Source of the DNA: Flavobacteriaceae bacterium
Lineage (GTDB): Bacteria; Bacteroidota; Bacteroidia; Flavobacteriales; Flavobacteriaceae
Assembly (NCBI GenBank): GCA_013001285.1
Contig: JABDMU010000044.1
Coordinates: 1-64,000, forward strand
Reading direction: 5' to 3'
Length of the DNA stretch: 64,000 nucleotides
Shown here: positions 28,243 to 36,553 of the stretch, in pieces
Position numbering within the stretch: the first letter of the stretch is position 1
Layout: each line of letters opens with the position of its first letter
Translations under genes and position numbers: made by a program
The notes under the pieces: model-generated
The model's input: the letters and a program-made list of their open reading frames with translations, nothing else
What the model was told of the DNA's origin: nothing
Databases searched by the model: none

Positions 28243-29619
28243 ATGAAAAAAATTACATTGCTCATATTATTACTAGCTGTTTCATTCGGGTTTGCCCAAC
28301 AGCAAATTTATAACCTAACGTTCGAACCGGGAACTGACGGCAGCAACCCAGCCTATTGGAATGTATTTGAATCTGATACGCCAGCGGTTGAAGTCGTGAC
28401 CAATCCTGATCCCGATGGTGTGAATAACGACCCAAGTACCAATGTGTTAAAACTCAATGTACTGACTGCCAATGCTTGTTATGCCGGTGCCGAAACCCAG
28501 CATGCCACAATTGGAACCTGGTATCTTGAAACAGGCGTCATGAGTAATGAAACCATTAGTTTGATGATCAATAAATCATCAATTGGTCGCATTGGCGTGA
28601 AATTCGTAAATGCCACAAATGGTACAATTTTCGAATTAACCTCACAAACCAACACCCTCATTAACGAATGGGAATTGATGACTTGGGACATCTCAGCATT
28701 TATTGGAAGTGCAGAAAATAACAATATAGATCAATTGGTACTTTTTTCTGATTTCACCTGTGGCGATCCAGATCGCACTAGTGATACAGTTACTTATATT
28801 GATAATATTACTTGGGGTGCTTTTAAAACCGCCGATCCAGTGCTTCCCACCTGTTCAGATGGCATACAAAACGGTGACGAAACAGGCGTAGATTGTGGTG
28901 GATCTTCATGTTCACCTTGTGAAACATTCCCTTTCGATTTTGAAACACCAACACCTTTTGTCGGGGCTGACGGAGCTAGCTTTAGTATTATAGATGATGT
29001 GGGCAATATGGTTGGACAACTTGAAGCTGTGAATGCTCAAAACTATTCGAATGCTCAAATTATCACTGAGTCTTTAGATTTTAGTGGTACCCCTAAGGGC
29101 TTCTCAATGCGTGTCAAAGGCGATAGAGCCATCCCAATTTTATTTAAAGTAGAACAAAATGGGAATCCGAGTGTGTCTTATGAGAATAGTCAAAATTACA
29201 CCAATGTAGGTGCATGGGAAACCCTTATTTTCGACTTTACGGGTGAGACTAGTACAGGCGTACTTAATAAAACCGTGTTGTTTTTTGATATTTTAGGAGC
29301 AGCCAGCGGCTTACCTTCTGACGACATTTTCCTTTTTGATGATATCATCTTTGGTGACCTAGGAACGCTTGGTATTGCTACTTTTGAGATAAATGAATTT
29401 AAAGTGTTTCCAAATCCAACGCAACACATTTGGAATGTACGCTCTGTTCAAAACATTGAAGACATTCAAATTTTCGATATGTTAGGAAAGCAAGTCATGA
29501 TGTTACAGCCAAATTCTAGTGAAGTCGAAATCAATTCATCGCTTTTGCCTGGTGGCATTTACTTTGCAAGAATAAGAAGTGTAAATGGAACATCAATTAT
29601 GAAGTTAGTCAAGGAATAA
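28243..29619 (+). CDS. T9SS-secreted protein with two CBM-like domains
   Basis: A 458-residue exported protein: signal peptide (1-18, MKKITLLILLLAVSFGFA), a first beta-rich domain (about 20-195, LTFEPGTDG, YWNVFES, TVTYIDNITWGAF), a short Cys-rich linker with TCSDGIQNGDETGVDCGG, a second beta-rich domain (about 230-375, FDFETPTPF, WETLIFDFTGE, DDIFLFDDIIFGD) and a T9SS type A sorting domain (about 385-458, FKVFPNPTQHIWNV). The second domain's WETLIFDF and FLFDDI elements recall the triplicated modules of the lipoprotein at 11548, supporting a carbohydrate-binding role. There is no visible catalytic motif. Confidence 0.8.
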   Translation: MKKITLLILLLAVSFGFAQQQIYNLTFEPGTDGSNPAYWNVFESDTPAVEVVTNPDPDGVNNDPSTNVLKLNVLTANACYAGAETQHATIGTWYLETGVMSNETISLMINKSSIGRIGVKFVNATNGTIFELTSQTNTLINEWELMTWDISAFIGSAENNNIDQLVLFSDFTCGDPDRTSDTVTYIDNITWGAFKTADPVLPTCSDGIQNGDETGVDCGGSSCSPCETFPFDFETPTPFVGADGASFSIIDDVGNMVGQLEAVNAQNYSNAQIITESLDFSGTPKGFSMRVKGDRAIPILFKVEQNGNPSVSYENSQNYTNVGAWETLIFDFTGETSTGVLNKTVLFFDILGAASGLPSDDIFLFDDIIFGDLGTLGIATFEINEFKVFPNPTQHIWNVRSVQNIEDIQIFDMLGKQVMMLQPNSSEVEINSSLLPGGIYFARIRSVNGTSIMKLVKE

Positions 29620-29645
29620 ATTGACTTTTTTAACCATAAAATATG

Positions 29646-29671
29646 AAGCCACTTTTTCAAGTGGCTTTTTT
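29646..29671 (+). terminator. Rho-independent terminator after the second T9SS gene
   Basis: AAGCCACTT (29646-29654), loop TTTC, AAGTGGCTT (29659-29667), then a T-run. It separates the T9SS gene from the LacI regulator 34 bp further on. Confidence 0.85.
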
Positions 29672-29704
29672 ATTTGTATTTTAGATAACCTAAATTTTAG
29701 CTAG

Positions 29705-30712
29705 ATGATCACACAAAAAGAACTTGCTAAAAAATTGAACATCTCAATTTCTACGGTTTCAAAAGCGCTAAATAATAGCCCTGAAATTGGAAAGGAAACT
29801 ATTGAGCGTGTTCATGCATTAGCAAAGTTTTACAAGTATCAGCCAAACCAAAATGCTGTAAATCTAAAAAAACGTGAAACAAAAACCATTGGCGTGATCG
29901 TTCCAAATATCACGAACCGATTTTTTGCAAAGGTGCTTTTTAGTATTCAAGAGGAAGCTTCAAATTTAGGTTATAATATCATCATTTGTAATTCGAATGA
30001 ATCCCTCCAAAAGGAAAAAGATAGTCTTAAGGTATTATCAAATGGAAGTGTAGATGGATTCATAGTAGCTGTTTCTGAAGAAACTCAACTAACCAAAAAT
30101 TATTCCCATTTTGAGGGCCTCGTAAATGAAGAAATCCCATTGATCATGTTTGATCGTGTTCTTGATAAAATTAATTGCGATAAAGTCATCATCGATGACG
30201 CTGATGCATCGAAAAAAGCAATGAATGCACTCATCGAAAAAGGAAGAGAACAGATCGCATTTGTAAGTACAATATTCGATTTGAATGTTGGAAAATTACG
30301 TGAGCATAGCTATGAAGAAGCCATCAAATTTAATTTTAATAATAAGAAAAAGCCCCTGATTTTACACATTACGCCAGAAAAAGATTCACAAAGTCAGATT
30401 AGATCGTTTTTAGAAAATAATCCGAAAATAGATGGGGTAATTTCTGCAGATAATATCTCTGGGACACAAACATTAAATGTAGCCATTTCAATGGGATACA
30501 AAATTCCTGAAGCCATTTCAATTATTGGTTTTGCCGATGATGCCATTTCGAAGCTCAGCGTTCCGAAACTATCCATACTAGATCAAAATGCCACCAAAAT
30601 GGGTGAAGCAACGGTTCACCTCCTTATGAAAAGATTAAAAAATAAAGCAGATGAAATGCCAAAGTCCACCCAAATCATTCCAACAGTTCTCAATAATGCG
30701 GGATCACTCTAG
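29705..30712 (+). CDS. LacI/GalR-family transcriptional regulator
   Basis: A 335-residue regulator with an N-terminal LacI HTH (ITQKELAKKLNISISTVSKA, residues 2-21, then hinge region to about 55) and a periplasmic-binding-protein-like effector domain (about 60-335, TIGVIVPNITNRFFAKV; DGVISADNISGTQT; IIGFADDAIS). The effector is likely a sugar or sugar phosphate. Its position at the end of the glucan locus suggests control of part of it or of the following OMP genes, but I found no clear palindromic LacI operator nearby. Confidence 0.92.
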   Translation: MITQKELAKKLNISISTVSKALNNSPEIGKETIERVHALAKFYKYQPNQNAVNLKKRETKTIGVIVPNITNRFFAKVLFSIQEEASNLGYNIIICNSNESLQKEKDSLKVLSNGSVDGFIVAVSEETQLTKNYSHFEGLVNEEIPLIMFDRVLDKINCDKVIIDDADASKKAMNALIEKGREQIAFVSTIFDLNVGKLREHSYEEAIKFNFNNKKKPLILHITPEKDSQSQIRSFLENNPKIDGVISADNISGTQTLNVAISMGYKIPEAISIIGFADDAISKLSVPKLSILDQNATKMGEATVHLLMKRLKNKADEMPKSTQIIPTVLNNAGSL

Positions 30713-30764
30713 AATATTGAGATTAATTATTTAAATTTATACTATAACCAACCAATCAAATAGA

Positions 30765-31553
30765 ATGAATAGACCATTCCTTTTTATACTATTTGCCCTA
30801 TTTTTTCTTGAATTCTCCTACAGCCAAGTGGTCAATATCGAATCTCGACGATTAAAAACCGATAGCGTTTTTGTTTTTCTCGGTAACCTATCGCTTAGTT
30901 TTAATGATAATAATGGAAGCCAGGTTTTTCAATTTGGCTCTGGACTGACTTCACAACTAAAACCCAAGGGTTCAAAAAACATTTATTTACTCCTAGGTGA
31001 TTATGCGCTTATAAGAGCCAATGGTGTCGATTTTAATAATTCCTGGTTTTTACACTTTCGATTCCGACATAAATTTTCAGATCTCATAAGATTCGAATCT
31101 TATGTGCAAAGTCAACATGACGGCCTGTTAGATGTCAATTACAGAAATTTAATTGGTGCCGGACTTCGATTAAAATTAGTAGGTGTTGAACCTGACGACA
31201 ATAGCGAAGAGCAATCCACATTTAAATTATATTTAGGGAATGCTTATATGTACGAAGAAGAAAAAAGCGATGCCTTTAATAAGCGCTTTAGTAATCACAG
31301 ACACAGTTCATATTTGGCATTAACTTACAATGCTGGAAATGGTAAGGTCAGCATTTTAAATGTACTTTATTATCAACCGCTTTATTCTAATTTTAACGAC
31401 TTCAGGCTACTCGAACAACTTAAAATAGAGATCCCAATTAGTGAAACATTAGATTTCACTACCACCTTTAATTATTACATCGATAGCATCACCCCAAAGG
31501 ATCGAAAACAGTATTCATCAAAGGTCTATTTTGGTTTCAACATTGAGTTATGA
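30765..31553 (+). CDS. DUF481-like outer-membrane beta-barrel protein
   Basis: A 262-residue exported protein (signal peptide 1-20, ending SYSQ). It shows alternating beta strands rich in Phe/Tyr (FLHFRFRHKF, RFESYVQSQHDGLL, NLIGAGLRLKLV) and ends in an aromatic strand (KVYFGFNIEL), typical of small outer-membrane barrels of the DUF481 type. Specific function unknown. It is 52 bp after the LacI gene and could be co-transcribed with it. Confidence 0.7.
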   Translation: MNRPFLFILFALFFLEFSYSQVVNIESRRLKTDSVFVFLGNLSLSFNDNNGSQVFQFGSGLTSQLKPKGSKNIYLLLGDYALIRANGVDFNNSWFLHFRFRHKFSDLIRFESYVQSQHDGLLDVNYRNLIGAGLRLKLVGVEPDDNSEEQSTFKLYLGNAYMYEEEKSDAFNKRFSNHRHSSYLALTYNAGNGKVSILNVLYYQPLYSNFNDFRLLEQLKIEIPISETLDFTTTFNYYIDSITPKDRKQYSSKVYFGFNIEL

Positions 31554-31664
31554 CCTAAGAAAATAAATTAGGAAATTACCATCTAGGTAGTTTTTAATAA
31601 TTAAAATTGTAATCCAATTTTGGTATATTGTTGTTGATTTCTTATCAAAACCAACTAACAATTT

Positions 31665-33887
31665 ATGAAAATCAGCGCCTATCTTATCTTTACTATTTCT
31701 GTCATTTCCGTTTTATTTTCTCCAGTATGCGCTCAAGAACAATCTTCGAATGCACAATCTATAGTTGAAGCCGTAGCTGTTGAAACAGATCCCATTATCG
31801 ATGGAAATATTATAACAGATAAGGTTTGGCAATCCATCACTCCATTAAGTACAATGATTCAAATTCGGCCAAAATTTGGGGAAGCAGCGTCAGAAAAAAC
31901 AGAGATTCGAGTAGCCTATTCTAAAAACACATTTTATGTTGCTGTGATCTGCTATGATACTGATCCAAATGCGATCGTTGTATCAGATTCTAGACGTGAC
32001 GCCGATCTTAGCGATGAAGATAGTTTTCTCTTCATTTTAGACACTTATAATGATCAGCAAAATGGATTTCTCTTCGGAACAAATTCAAATGGCATGGAAT
32101 ATGACGCTCAAATTGATAATGAAGGAAAAGGTAATTTCAATCAAAATAGACAGCAACAAGGAGGCGTAATTGGTGGTACCAATTTAAATTGGGACGCCTC
32201 GTGGCAAGTCAAAACTGAAACAGGAGATTATGGATGGAGTGCAGAATTCGCCATTCCATTAAGATCTTTACGATTTAGTAGTGGTGATGATCAAACTTGG
32301 GGTATTAATTTTCAACGAAATATCAGTAAAACTTCTGAGGTGGCCTATTGGGCTCCACTTCCATTAGGGTTTGATATTAAACGCCTGTCTCTTGCAGGAA
32401 AAATAACAGGATTGAGCTTAAAAAATCCTGGAAATCTAAAGGTTATTCCATATGTTCTTATGCAATCTTCAAAAGATAAAGGAGTTGATCCTAATAAAAG
32501 TAACACTGAATTTGATGCCGGACTTGACGTAAAATTCAGCGTTACGCCTAGTTTGACACTTGACCTTACCTATAATACCGATTTTGCTCAAGTTGAAGTA
32601 GATGATCAGCAGGTCAATCTAGATCGATTTAACCTCTTTTTCCCTGAAAAAAGACCATTTTTTTTAGAGAATGCAGGGCAGTTTTCTGTAGGAAGTCCAG
32701 GTGAAGTCGATCTCTTTTTTAGTCGTCGAATAGGGATAGGAAATGATGGGGCTTTGGTACCCATTATTGGTGGTGCACGTCTATCTGGAAAAATGGGGCA
32801 AACCAATGTCGGACTTTTAACCATGTTCACCGATGAGGTAAATGAATCTGGAATTCAAAAGAATAATTTTTCAGTGGCACGCATCAATCAAGATTTTCCC
32901 AGGAGTCGTTCATCTATAGGTGGCGTTTTTATTAATCGCTCTGGACTGGGTGACCTTCCGCAAGATCACAACAGTGTTTATGCTATAGATGGAAAATGGG
33001 GCATCGGTCAAAAATTTACCATTACCGGATTTGCAGCAAAAAGTGAAACGCCAGAGATATCAAAAGATGAGCATGCCTTTAAAATTGGTGGCGAATATAA
33101 TTGGGATGGTTGGCTACTTAGTGCAGCATATACCGAGGTTGGGGAAGGTTTTAATCCTGAAGTTGGATTTTTACAACGTTCGGCCTTTAAAAAGCCTGAA
33201 TTTCTAATCTTTAAAACACATCGGTTAAAAAATTGGGGGAATATGCTTGAATTACGACCGCACGTCTCCTACCGAGGATACTGGAACTTTGAGGGTGAGC
33301 AAATAACAGGATTTTTACACGTCGATAACCATTGGGTCTGGAATAGTGGATTCGAAATACATACAGGAATTAATTTCACCACCGAAGGCGTTCAACAAAC
33401 CTTTGATCTTTCCGGAGTGACTATTCCTGCAGATACCTACAAACATGCCGAAATGCAATTGGTACTGACCACCAACCCAAATAAAATGATCTCTTTAAAC
33501 AGCAGGACTTTAATCGGTGGTTATTTTGGAGGAGATCGCATTTCAAATAGTGGTACTGTTAACTTTAGAATGGGTGATAAATTCAATTCGTCATTGACCT
33601 TTAGCCATAACATCTTAAATCTTCCAAATGGTGATCTCACAGCATTTGTAAGTGGATTACGGCTTACTTATTCTTTTACCCCAAGAATGTTTGTGCAAAG
33701 TTTACTACAACATAATAATGTGTCTAATATTACGTCTATTAACGCTCGCTTTGGTTGGTTGCAAAATGCCAATACCGGTTTGTTTGTAGTTGTAAATTTG
33801 GTAAAAGATACGGACGACTTCGACATGTTAAATAATCAGAGTTTGACCATTAAATATACCCATCGATTTGATTTGATGCGGAATTAA
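31665..33887 (+). CDS. CBM9-like + DUF5916 outer-membrane protein
   Basis: A 740-residue exported protein (signal peptide 1-24). An N-terminal CBM9-like sugar-binding domain (about 38-215; DPIIDGNIITDKVWQSI, IRVAYSKNTFYVAVICYD, WSAEFAIPLRSLRF) is followed by a DUF5916-type beta-barrel (about 240-740) with the conserved NLFFPEKRPFFLENAG and a C-terminal strand ending HRFDLMRN. Such proteins are common in Bacteroidota and poorly characterised. Its stop codon overlaps the end of the convergent gene at 33884 by 4 bp. A link to glucan use is only positional. Confidence 0.85.
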   Translation: MKISAYLIFTISVISVLFSPVCAQEQSSNAQSIVEAVAVETDPIIDGNIITDKVWQSITPLSTMIQIRPKFGEAASEKTEIRVAYSKNTFYVAVICYDTDPNAIVVSDSRRDADLSDEDSFLFILDTYNDQQNGFLFGTNSNGMEYDAQIDNEGKGNFNQNRQQQGGVIGGTNLNWDASWQVKTETGDYGWSAEFAIPLRSLRFSSGDDQTWGINFQRNISKTSEVAYWAPLPLGFDIKRLSLAGKITGLSLKNPGNLKVIPYVLMQSSKDKGVDPNKSNTEFDAGLDVKFSVTPSLTLDLTYNTDFAQVEVDDQQVNLDRFNLFFPEKRPFFLENAGQFSVGSPGEVDLFFSRRIGIGNDGALVPIIGGARLSGKMGQTNVGLLTMFTDEVNESGIQKNNFSVARINQDFPRSRSSIGGVFINRSGLGDLPQDHNSVYAIDGKWGIGQKFTITGFAAKSETPEISKDEHAFKIGGEYNWDGWLLSAAYTEVGEGFNPEVGFLQRSAFKKPEFLIFKTHRLKNWGNMLELRPHVSYRGYWNFEGEQITGFLHVDNHWVWNSGFEIHTGINFTTEGVQQTFDLSGVTIPADTYKHAEMQLVLTTNPNKMISLNSRTLIGGYFGGDRISNSGTVNFRMGDKFNSSLTFSHNILNLPNGDLTAFVSGLRLTYSFTPRMFVQSLLQHNNVSNITSINARFGWLQNANTGLFVVVNLVKDTDDFDMLNNQSLTIKYTHRFDLMRN

Positions 33888-34891
33888 TGGGGAATAACTT
33901 TTATCACCTTTTTTTTGTTTGAACTCTCAACGACAATAAACTGCAGTTGGTCTTTTAATAATTCGATTGGAATTTTGGCATAGCCACTTATTTGCTGTGT
34001 AATTTTGGAAACATTTCTGCCCAAGAGATCATATACATTAATTGTAACTTCGTCATTTACACCATTAATTTGCAGTCTATTATTAACAAAGGTCGCATCA
34101 ATAATGTTGCCGTCATTTTCATCAATACTTAAGGCCGTTGTTCTGCATCCAACTTGATCTGAGGAAAAGGCACGAAAACCTGAAAAGAAAACGGCATCAG
34201 CACCTTGGGTTCCCGGCCAGATACCATCACCATAGCCTTCATCAAAGGTATACCCGTCATGACCAACATACATAGCAACAATTAAAAGTTCATCTTGAGG
34301 TGAGATTCCTATATCAGAATACAAAATACTAATGTCAAAATGGGATTGGGTATTAGAAGTTAAAGTAGAATTCACTGAAGTAATATAATTAAGATCACCA
34401 TTTCCAATATTTCCTGTACTTGGAATTGCATATAACCCTCCTGAATTAGAGTCGATGGCGATGGCATAGGAGGCTTCAAATCCATCTGGAAAAGTAACTG
34501 TGCTTCCAAATCCAAATGCATTACTATTAGTTATCGCTATTCTATAAGGATCATCAGAATCATCAACCGTTTGATCTAAAATTGTCCTGCCCGGCCCACC
34601 GGTATCCATATATATGACTAAAACAGCGTCAAAATTACCGCCATCCGTTGGCGAATAGAAATGCAGATTTAGAAAATCTTCATCATCGAAATGTAAAAAA
34701 TGACCATTTCCAATGACGCCTCCAGCTCCTGTATTATCATTCGCATAACATGGTGGCGGTGGAATTCTGTTTTGGGAAAAAACAAAACAAGAAGTCAACA
34801 GGGCTAAAATGGTTATGTTGCTTTTCCTTCTTGTTATAAAATTAACCTGAGATCGTAGTTGCTGGAGTATTTTTCTGAAGAATTTTTGCAT
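33884..34891 (-). CDS. T9SS-targeted secreted protein of unknown function
   Basis: A 335-residue protein with a rather long basic N-region followed by a hydrophobic segment ending CFVFSQ (about residue 40), a beta-rich body of about 220 residues (GNGHFLHFDDEDFLNLHFYS; YVGHDGYTFDEGYGDG) and a T9SS-like C-terminal domain (about 265-335; INVYDLLGRNVSK, KVIKVIPH). The N-terminal ATG may be too far upstream, but no internal Met precedes the signal core. The body is unrecognised. It converges on the DUF5916 gene with a 4-bp stop-stop overlap. Confidence 0.7.
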   Translation of the reverse strand: MQKFFRKILQQLRSQVNFITRRKSNITILALLTSCFVFSQNRIPPPPCYANDNTGAGGVIGNGHFLHFDDEDFLNLHFYSPTDGGNFDAVLVIYMDTGGPGRTILDQTVDDSDDPYRIAITNSNAFGFGSTVTFPDGFEASYAIAIDSNSGGLYAIPSTGNIGNGDLNYITSVNSTLTSNTQSHFDISILYSDIGISPQDELLIVAMYVGHDGYTFDEGYGDGIWPGTQGADAVFFSGFRAFSSDQVGCRTTALSIDENDGNIIDATFVNNRLQINGVNDEVTINVYDLLGRNVSKITQQISGYAKIPIELLKDQLQFIVVESSNKKKVIKVIPH

Positions 34892-34948
34892 TAAAAGTTC
34901 GTTGGTTTTTTAAAGATACGGTATTTTGAATTCTTGAGTATACTGAAT

Positions 34949-34979
34949 AAAAAAAACCACTTAATTTCTTAAGTGGTTT
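34949..34979 (-). terminator. Rho-independent terminator of the tRNA-Asn gene
   Basis: On the minus strand AAACCACTTAA and its complement form an 11-bp perfect stem (34954-34964 with 34969-34979) around a 4-nt loop, followed by a run of eight T's. It begins 11 bp after the tRNA 3' end and faces the correct way for it. Confidence 0.85.
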
Positions 34980-34990
34980 CTTCTTCATCG

Positions 34991-35064
34991 CTCCTCCTCA
35001 AAGACTCGAACTTTGGACCCTCTGATTAACAGTCAGATGCTCTAACCAACTGAGCTAAGGAGGA
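34991..35064 (-). tRNA. tRNA-Asn (anticodon GTT)
   Basis: A 74-nt cloverleaf on the minus strand: acceptor TCCTCCT pairs with AGGAGGA, D-arm GCTCAGTTGGTTAGAGC, anticodon arm CTGACTGTTAATCAG with GTT, T-arm with GTTCGAGTC, discriminator G. No CCA is encoded. A -7 promoter box lies upstream at 35088-35095 and a terminator follows. Confidence 0.95.
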
Positions 35065-35087
35065 ATGGTTTTTCGCTTTTGCGAGCG

Positions 35088-35095
35088 CAAATATA
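35088..35095 (-). promoter_or_regulatory. -7 promoter box for tRNA-Asn
   Basis: TATATTTG on the minus strand fits TAnnTTTG and lies 23 bp upstream of the mature tRNA 5' end. Confidence 0.5.
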
Positions 35096-35136
35096 TATAT
35101 TTTTTAATCTAATACAATACAAATAATAAAAATTCT

Positions 35137-36477
35137 TTAATTGAAAATAGCCTTGAATATGTCATTACCATTAGCAAAGAGCACCAAGGCGATCAAAATA
35201 AAGAACCCAACCATTTGAGCAATTTCCATAAAACGGTCGCTTGGCTTTCTACCAGATATCATTTCATATAGCAAGAACATGACATGACCACCATCTAATG
35301 CTGGTATTGGTAATAGATTCAAAACGGCTAGCATGATCGATAAAAATGCCGTCAAACTCCAGAATCCAGGCCAATTCCATGTCCCAGGGAATATGTCATA
35401 AATGGCTTTAAAGCCACCTACACCTTTATATGCTCCGGTTTCAGGACTAAAGATCACAGCGAGTTGATCCCAATATGAGACTACGGTTTCCTTGAACTTT
35501 ACGGCACCTGCTCCCCAACTTTCAAAGAAGGAGTAATCTCGTTGTGTGATCTCGAAATATCCCAGTTCAGCAGCTCGTTCTTTATGATCGGCTGGATAAA
35601 TCCCGAATGTGCCATCGTCACTTACCTTTAATTCTTTGGTTATTGTTTCATCACCACGTAGCACTTCCGTGGTCACAGTTTGGCCTTTATACTGCTCCAA
35701 AATTCCTTTTAATTCATCAAAATACCTTAAAGGTTCATCATTTATTTTAGTGATGATATCACCTTCCTTCAGATCGGCATCTTTGTTAGGAGAGGCTTCA
35801 TCTACCTGACCTACCATAAACGGTATCCTTAACATGAATAAAGATCTTGCTTTTCTTGAAGATAATTGACCCAAAAAGTCTGTTGGTAACTCAATAGTTT
35901 GCTCTTTCCCGTCGCGTTCAATCAAGAAAGATTCAGCTGTTATAATGTTCTTTTTGATATCAGAAAAAGCACTAACCTTCACATCATTCACCATCAAGAT
36001 CTGGTCTCCTGTTTGAAATCCTAGCTCCTGCAAAAGCTCGTTTTCTATCCAATAACCATCTTTTAAACTTTCTGCTTTAAAATCGGTGTCGCCATAAGCC
36101 AATGATAAAAAGACATAGATCACGTAGGCCAAAATAAAGTTTACGGTAACGCCACCAAGCATGATGATCAAACGTTGCCATGCTGGTTTCGATCGAAATT
36201 CCCAAGGCTCTGGTGGTTTTGCCATTTGCTCCTTGTCCATACTCTCATCTATCATGCCGGCAATTTTCACATACCCCCCAAGTGGCAACCAACCAATTCC
36301 GTATACGGTTTCGCCTATTTTCTTTTTAAAAAGAGAGTATTTTATATCAAAAAATAAGTAGAATTTTTCAACTTTAGTTTTGAAGAGCTTCGCAGGGATA
36401 AAATGACCGAGTTCATGCAAAACGATTAATAGAGAAAGACTCAATAAAAATTGAGATATTTTTATTACAAATTCCAT
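35137..36477 (-). CDS. rseP: RIP zinc metalloprotease RseP (site-2 protease)
   Basis: An inner-membrane protease that cuts single-pass membrane proteins such as anti-sigma factors. The zinc motif HELGH (His21, Glu22, His25) lies in the first TM helix and the partner motif NLLPIPALDGGH is near the C-terminus. Between them are two PDZ-like regions (about 130-215 and 220-290; GDIITKINDEPLRYF). Length (446) and topology match the family. A -7 box at 36507-36514 lies 30 bp upstream. The tRNA-Asn gene follows on the same strand. Confidence 0.95.
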   Translation of the reverse strand: MEFVIKISQFLLSLSLLIVLHELGHFIPAKLFKTKVEKFYLFFDIKYSLFKKKIGETVYGIGWLPLGGYVKIAGMIDESMDKEQMAKPPEPWEFRSKPAWQRLIIMLGGVTVNFILAYVIYVFLSLAYGDTDFKAESLKDGYWIENELLQELGFQTGDQILMVNDVKVSAFSDIKKNIITAESFLIERDGKEQTIELPTDFLGQLSSRKARSLFMLRIPFMVGQVDEASPNKDADLKEGDIITKINDEPLRYFDELKGILEQYKGQTVTTEVLRGDETITKELKVSDDGTFGIYPADHKERAAELGYFEITQRDYSFFESWGAGAVKFKETVVSYWDQLAVIFSPETGAYKGVGGFKAIYDIFPGTWNWPGFWSLTAFLSIMLAVLNLLPIPALDGGHVMFLLYEMISGRKPSDRFMEIAQMVGFFILIALVLFANGNDIFKAIFN

Positions 36478-36506
36478 TTATGCTATTGTCAAATTTATTA
36501 AACGCA

Positions 36507-36514
36507 CAAAAGTA
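36507..36514 (-). promoter_or_regulatory. -7 promoter box for rseP
   Basis: TACTTTTG on the minus strand, 29 bp before the rseP ATG. No convincing -33 box seen. Confidence 0.45.
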
Positions 36515-36553
36515 TGCTTTTCGCGCTACATAAGAAAACGAATTAAGGTTTCC

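Noticed and set aside
31554-31664. Weak hairpin (TACC/GGTA) with T's after the DUF481 gene.
   Set aside because: The stem has only four pairs, too short to call a terminator.
33705-33713. A single CTACAACAT half-site.
   Set aside because: It lies inside the DUF5916 coding sequence with no second copy 11 bp away.
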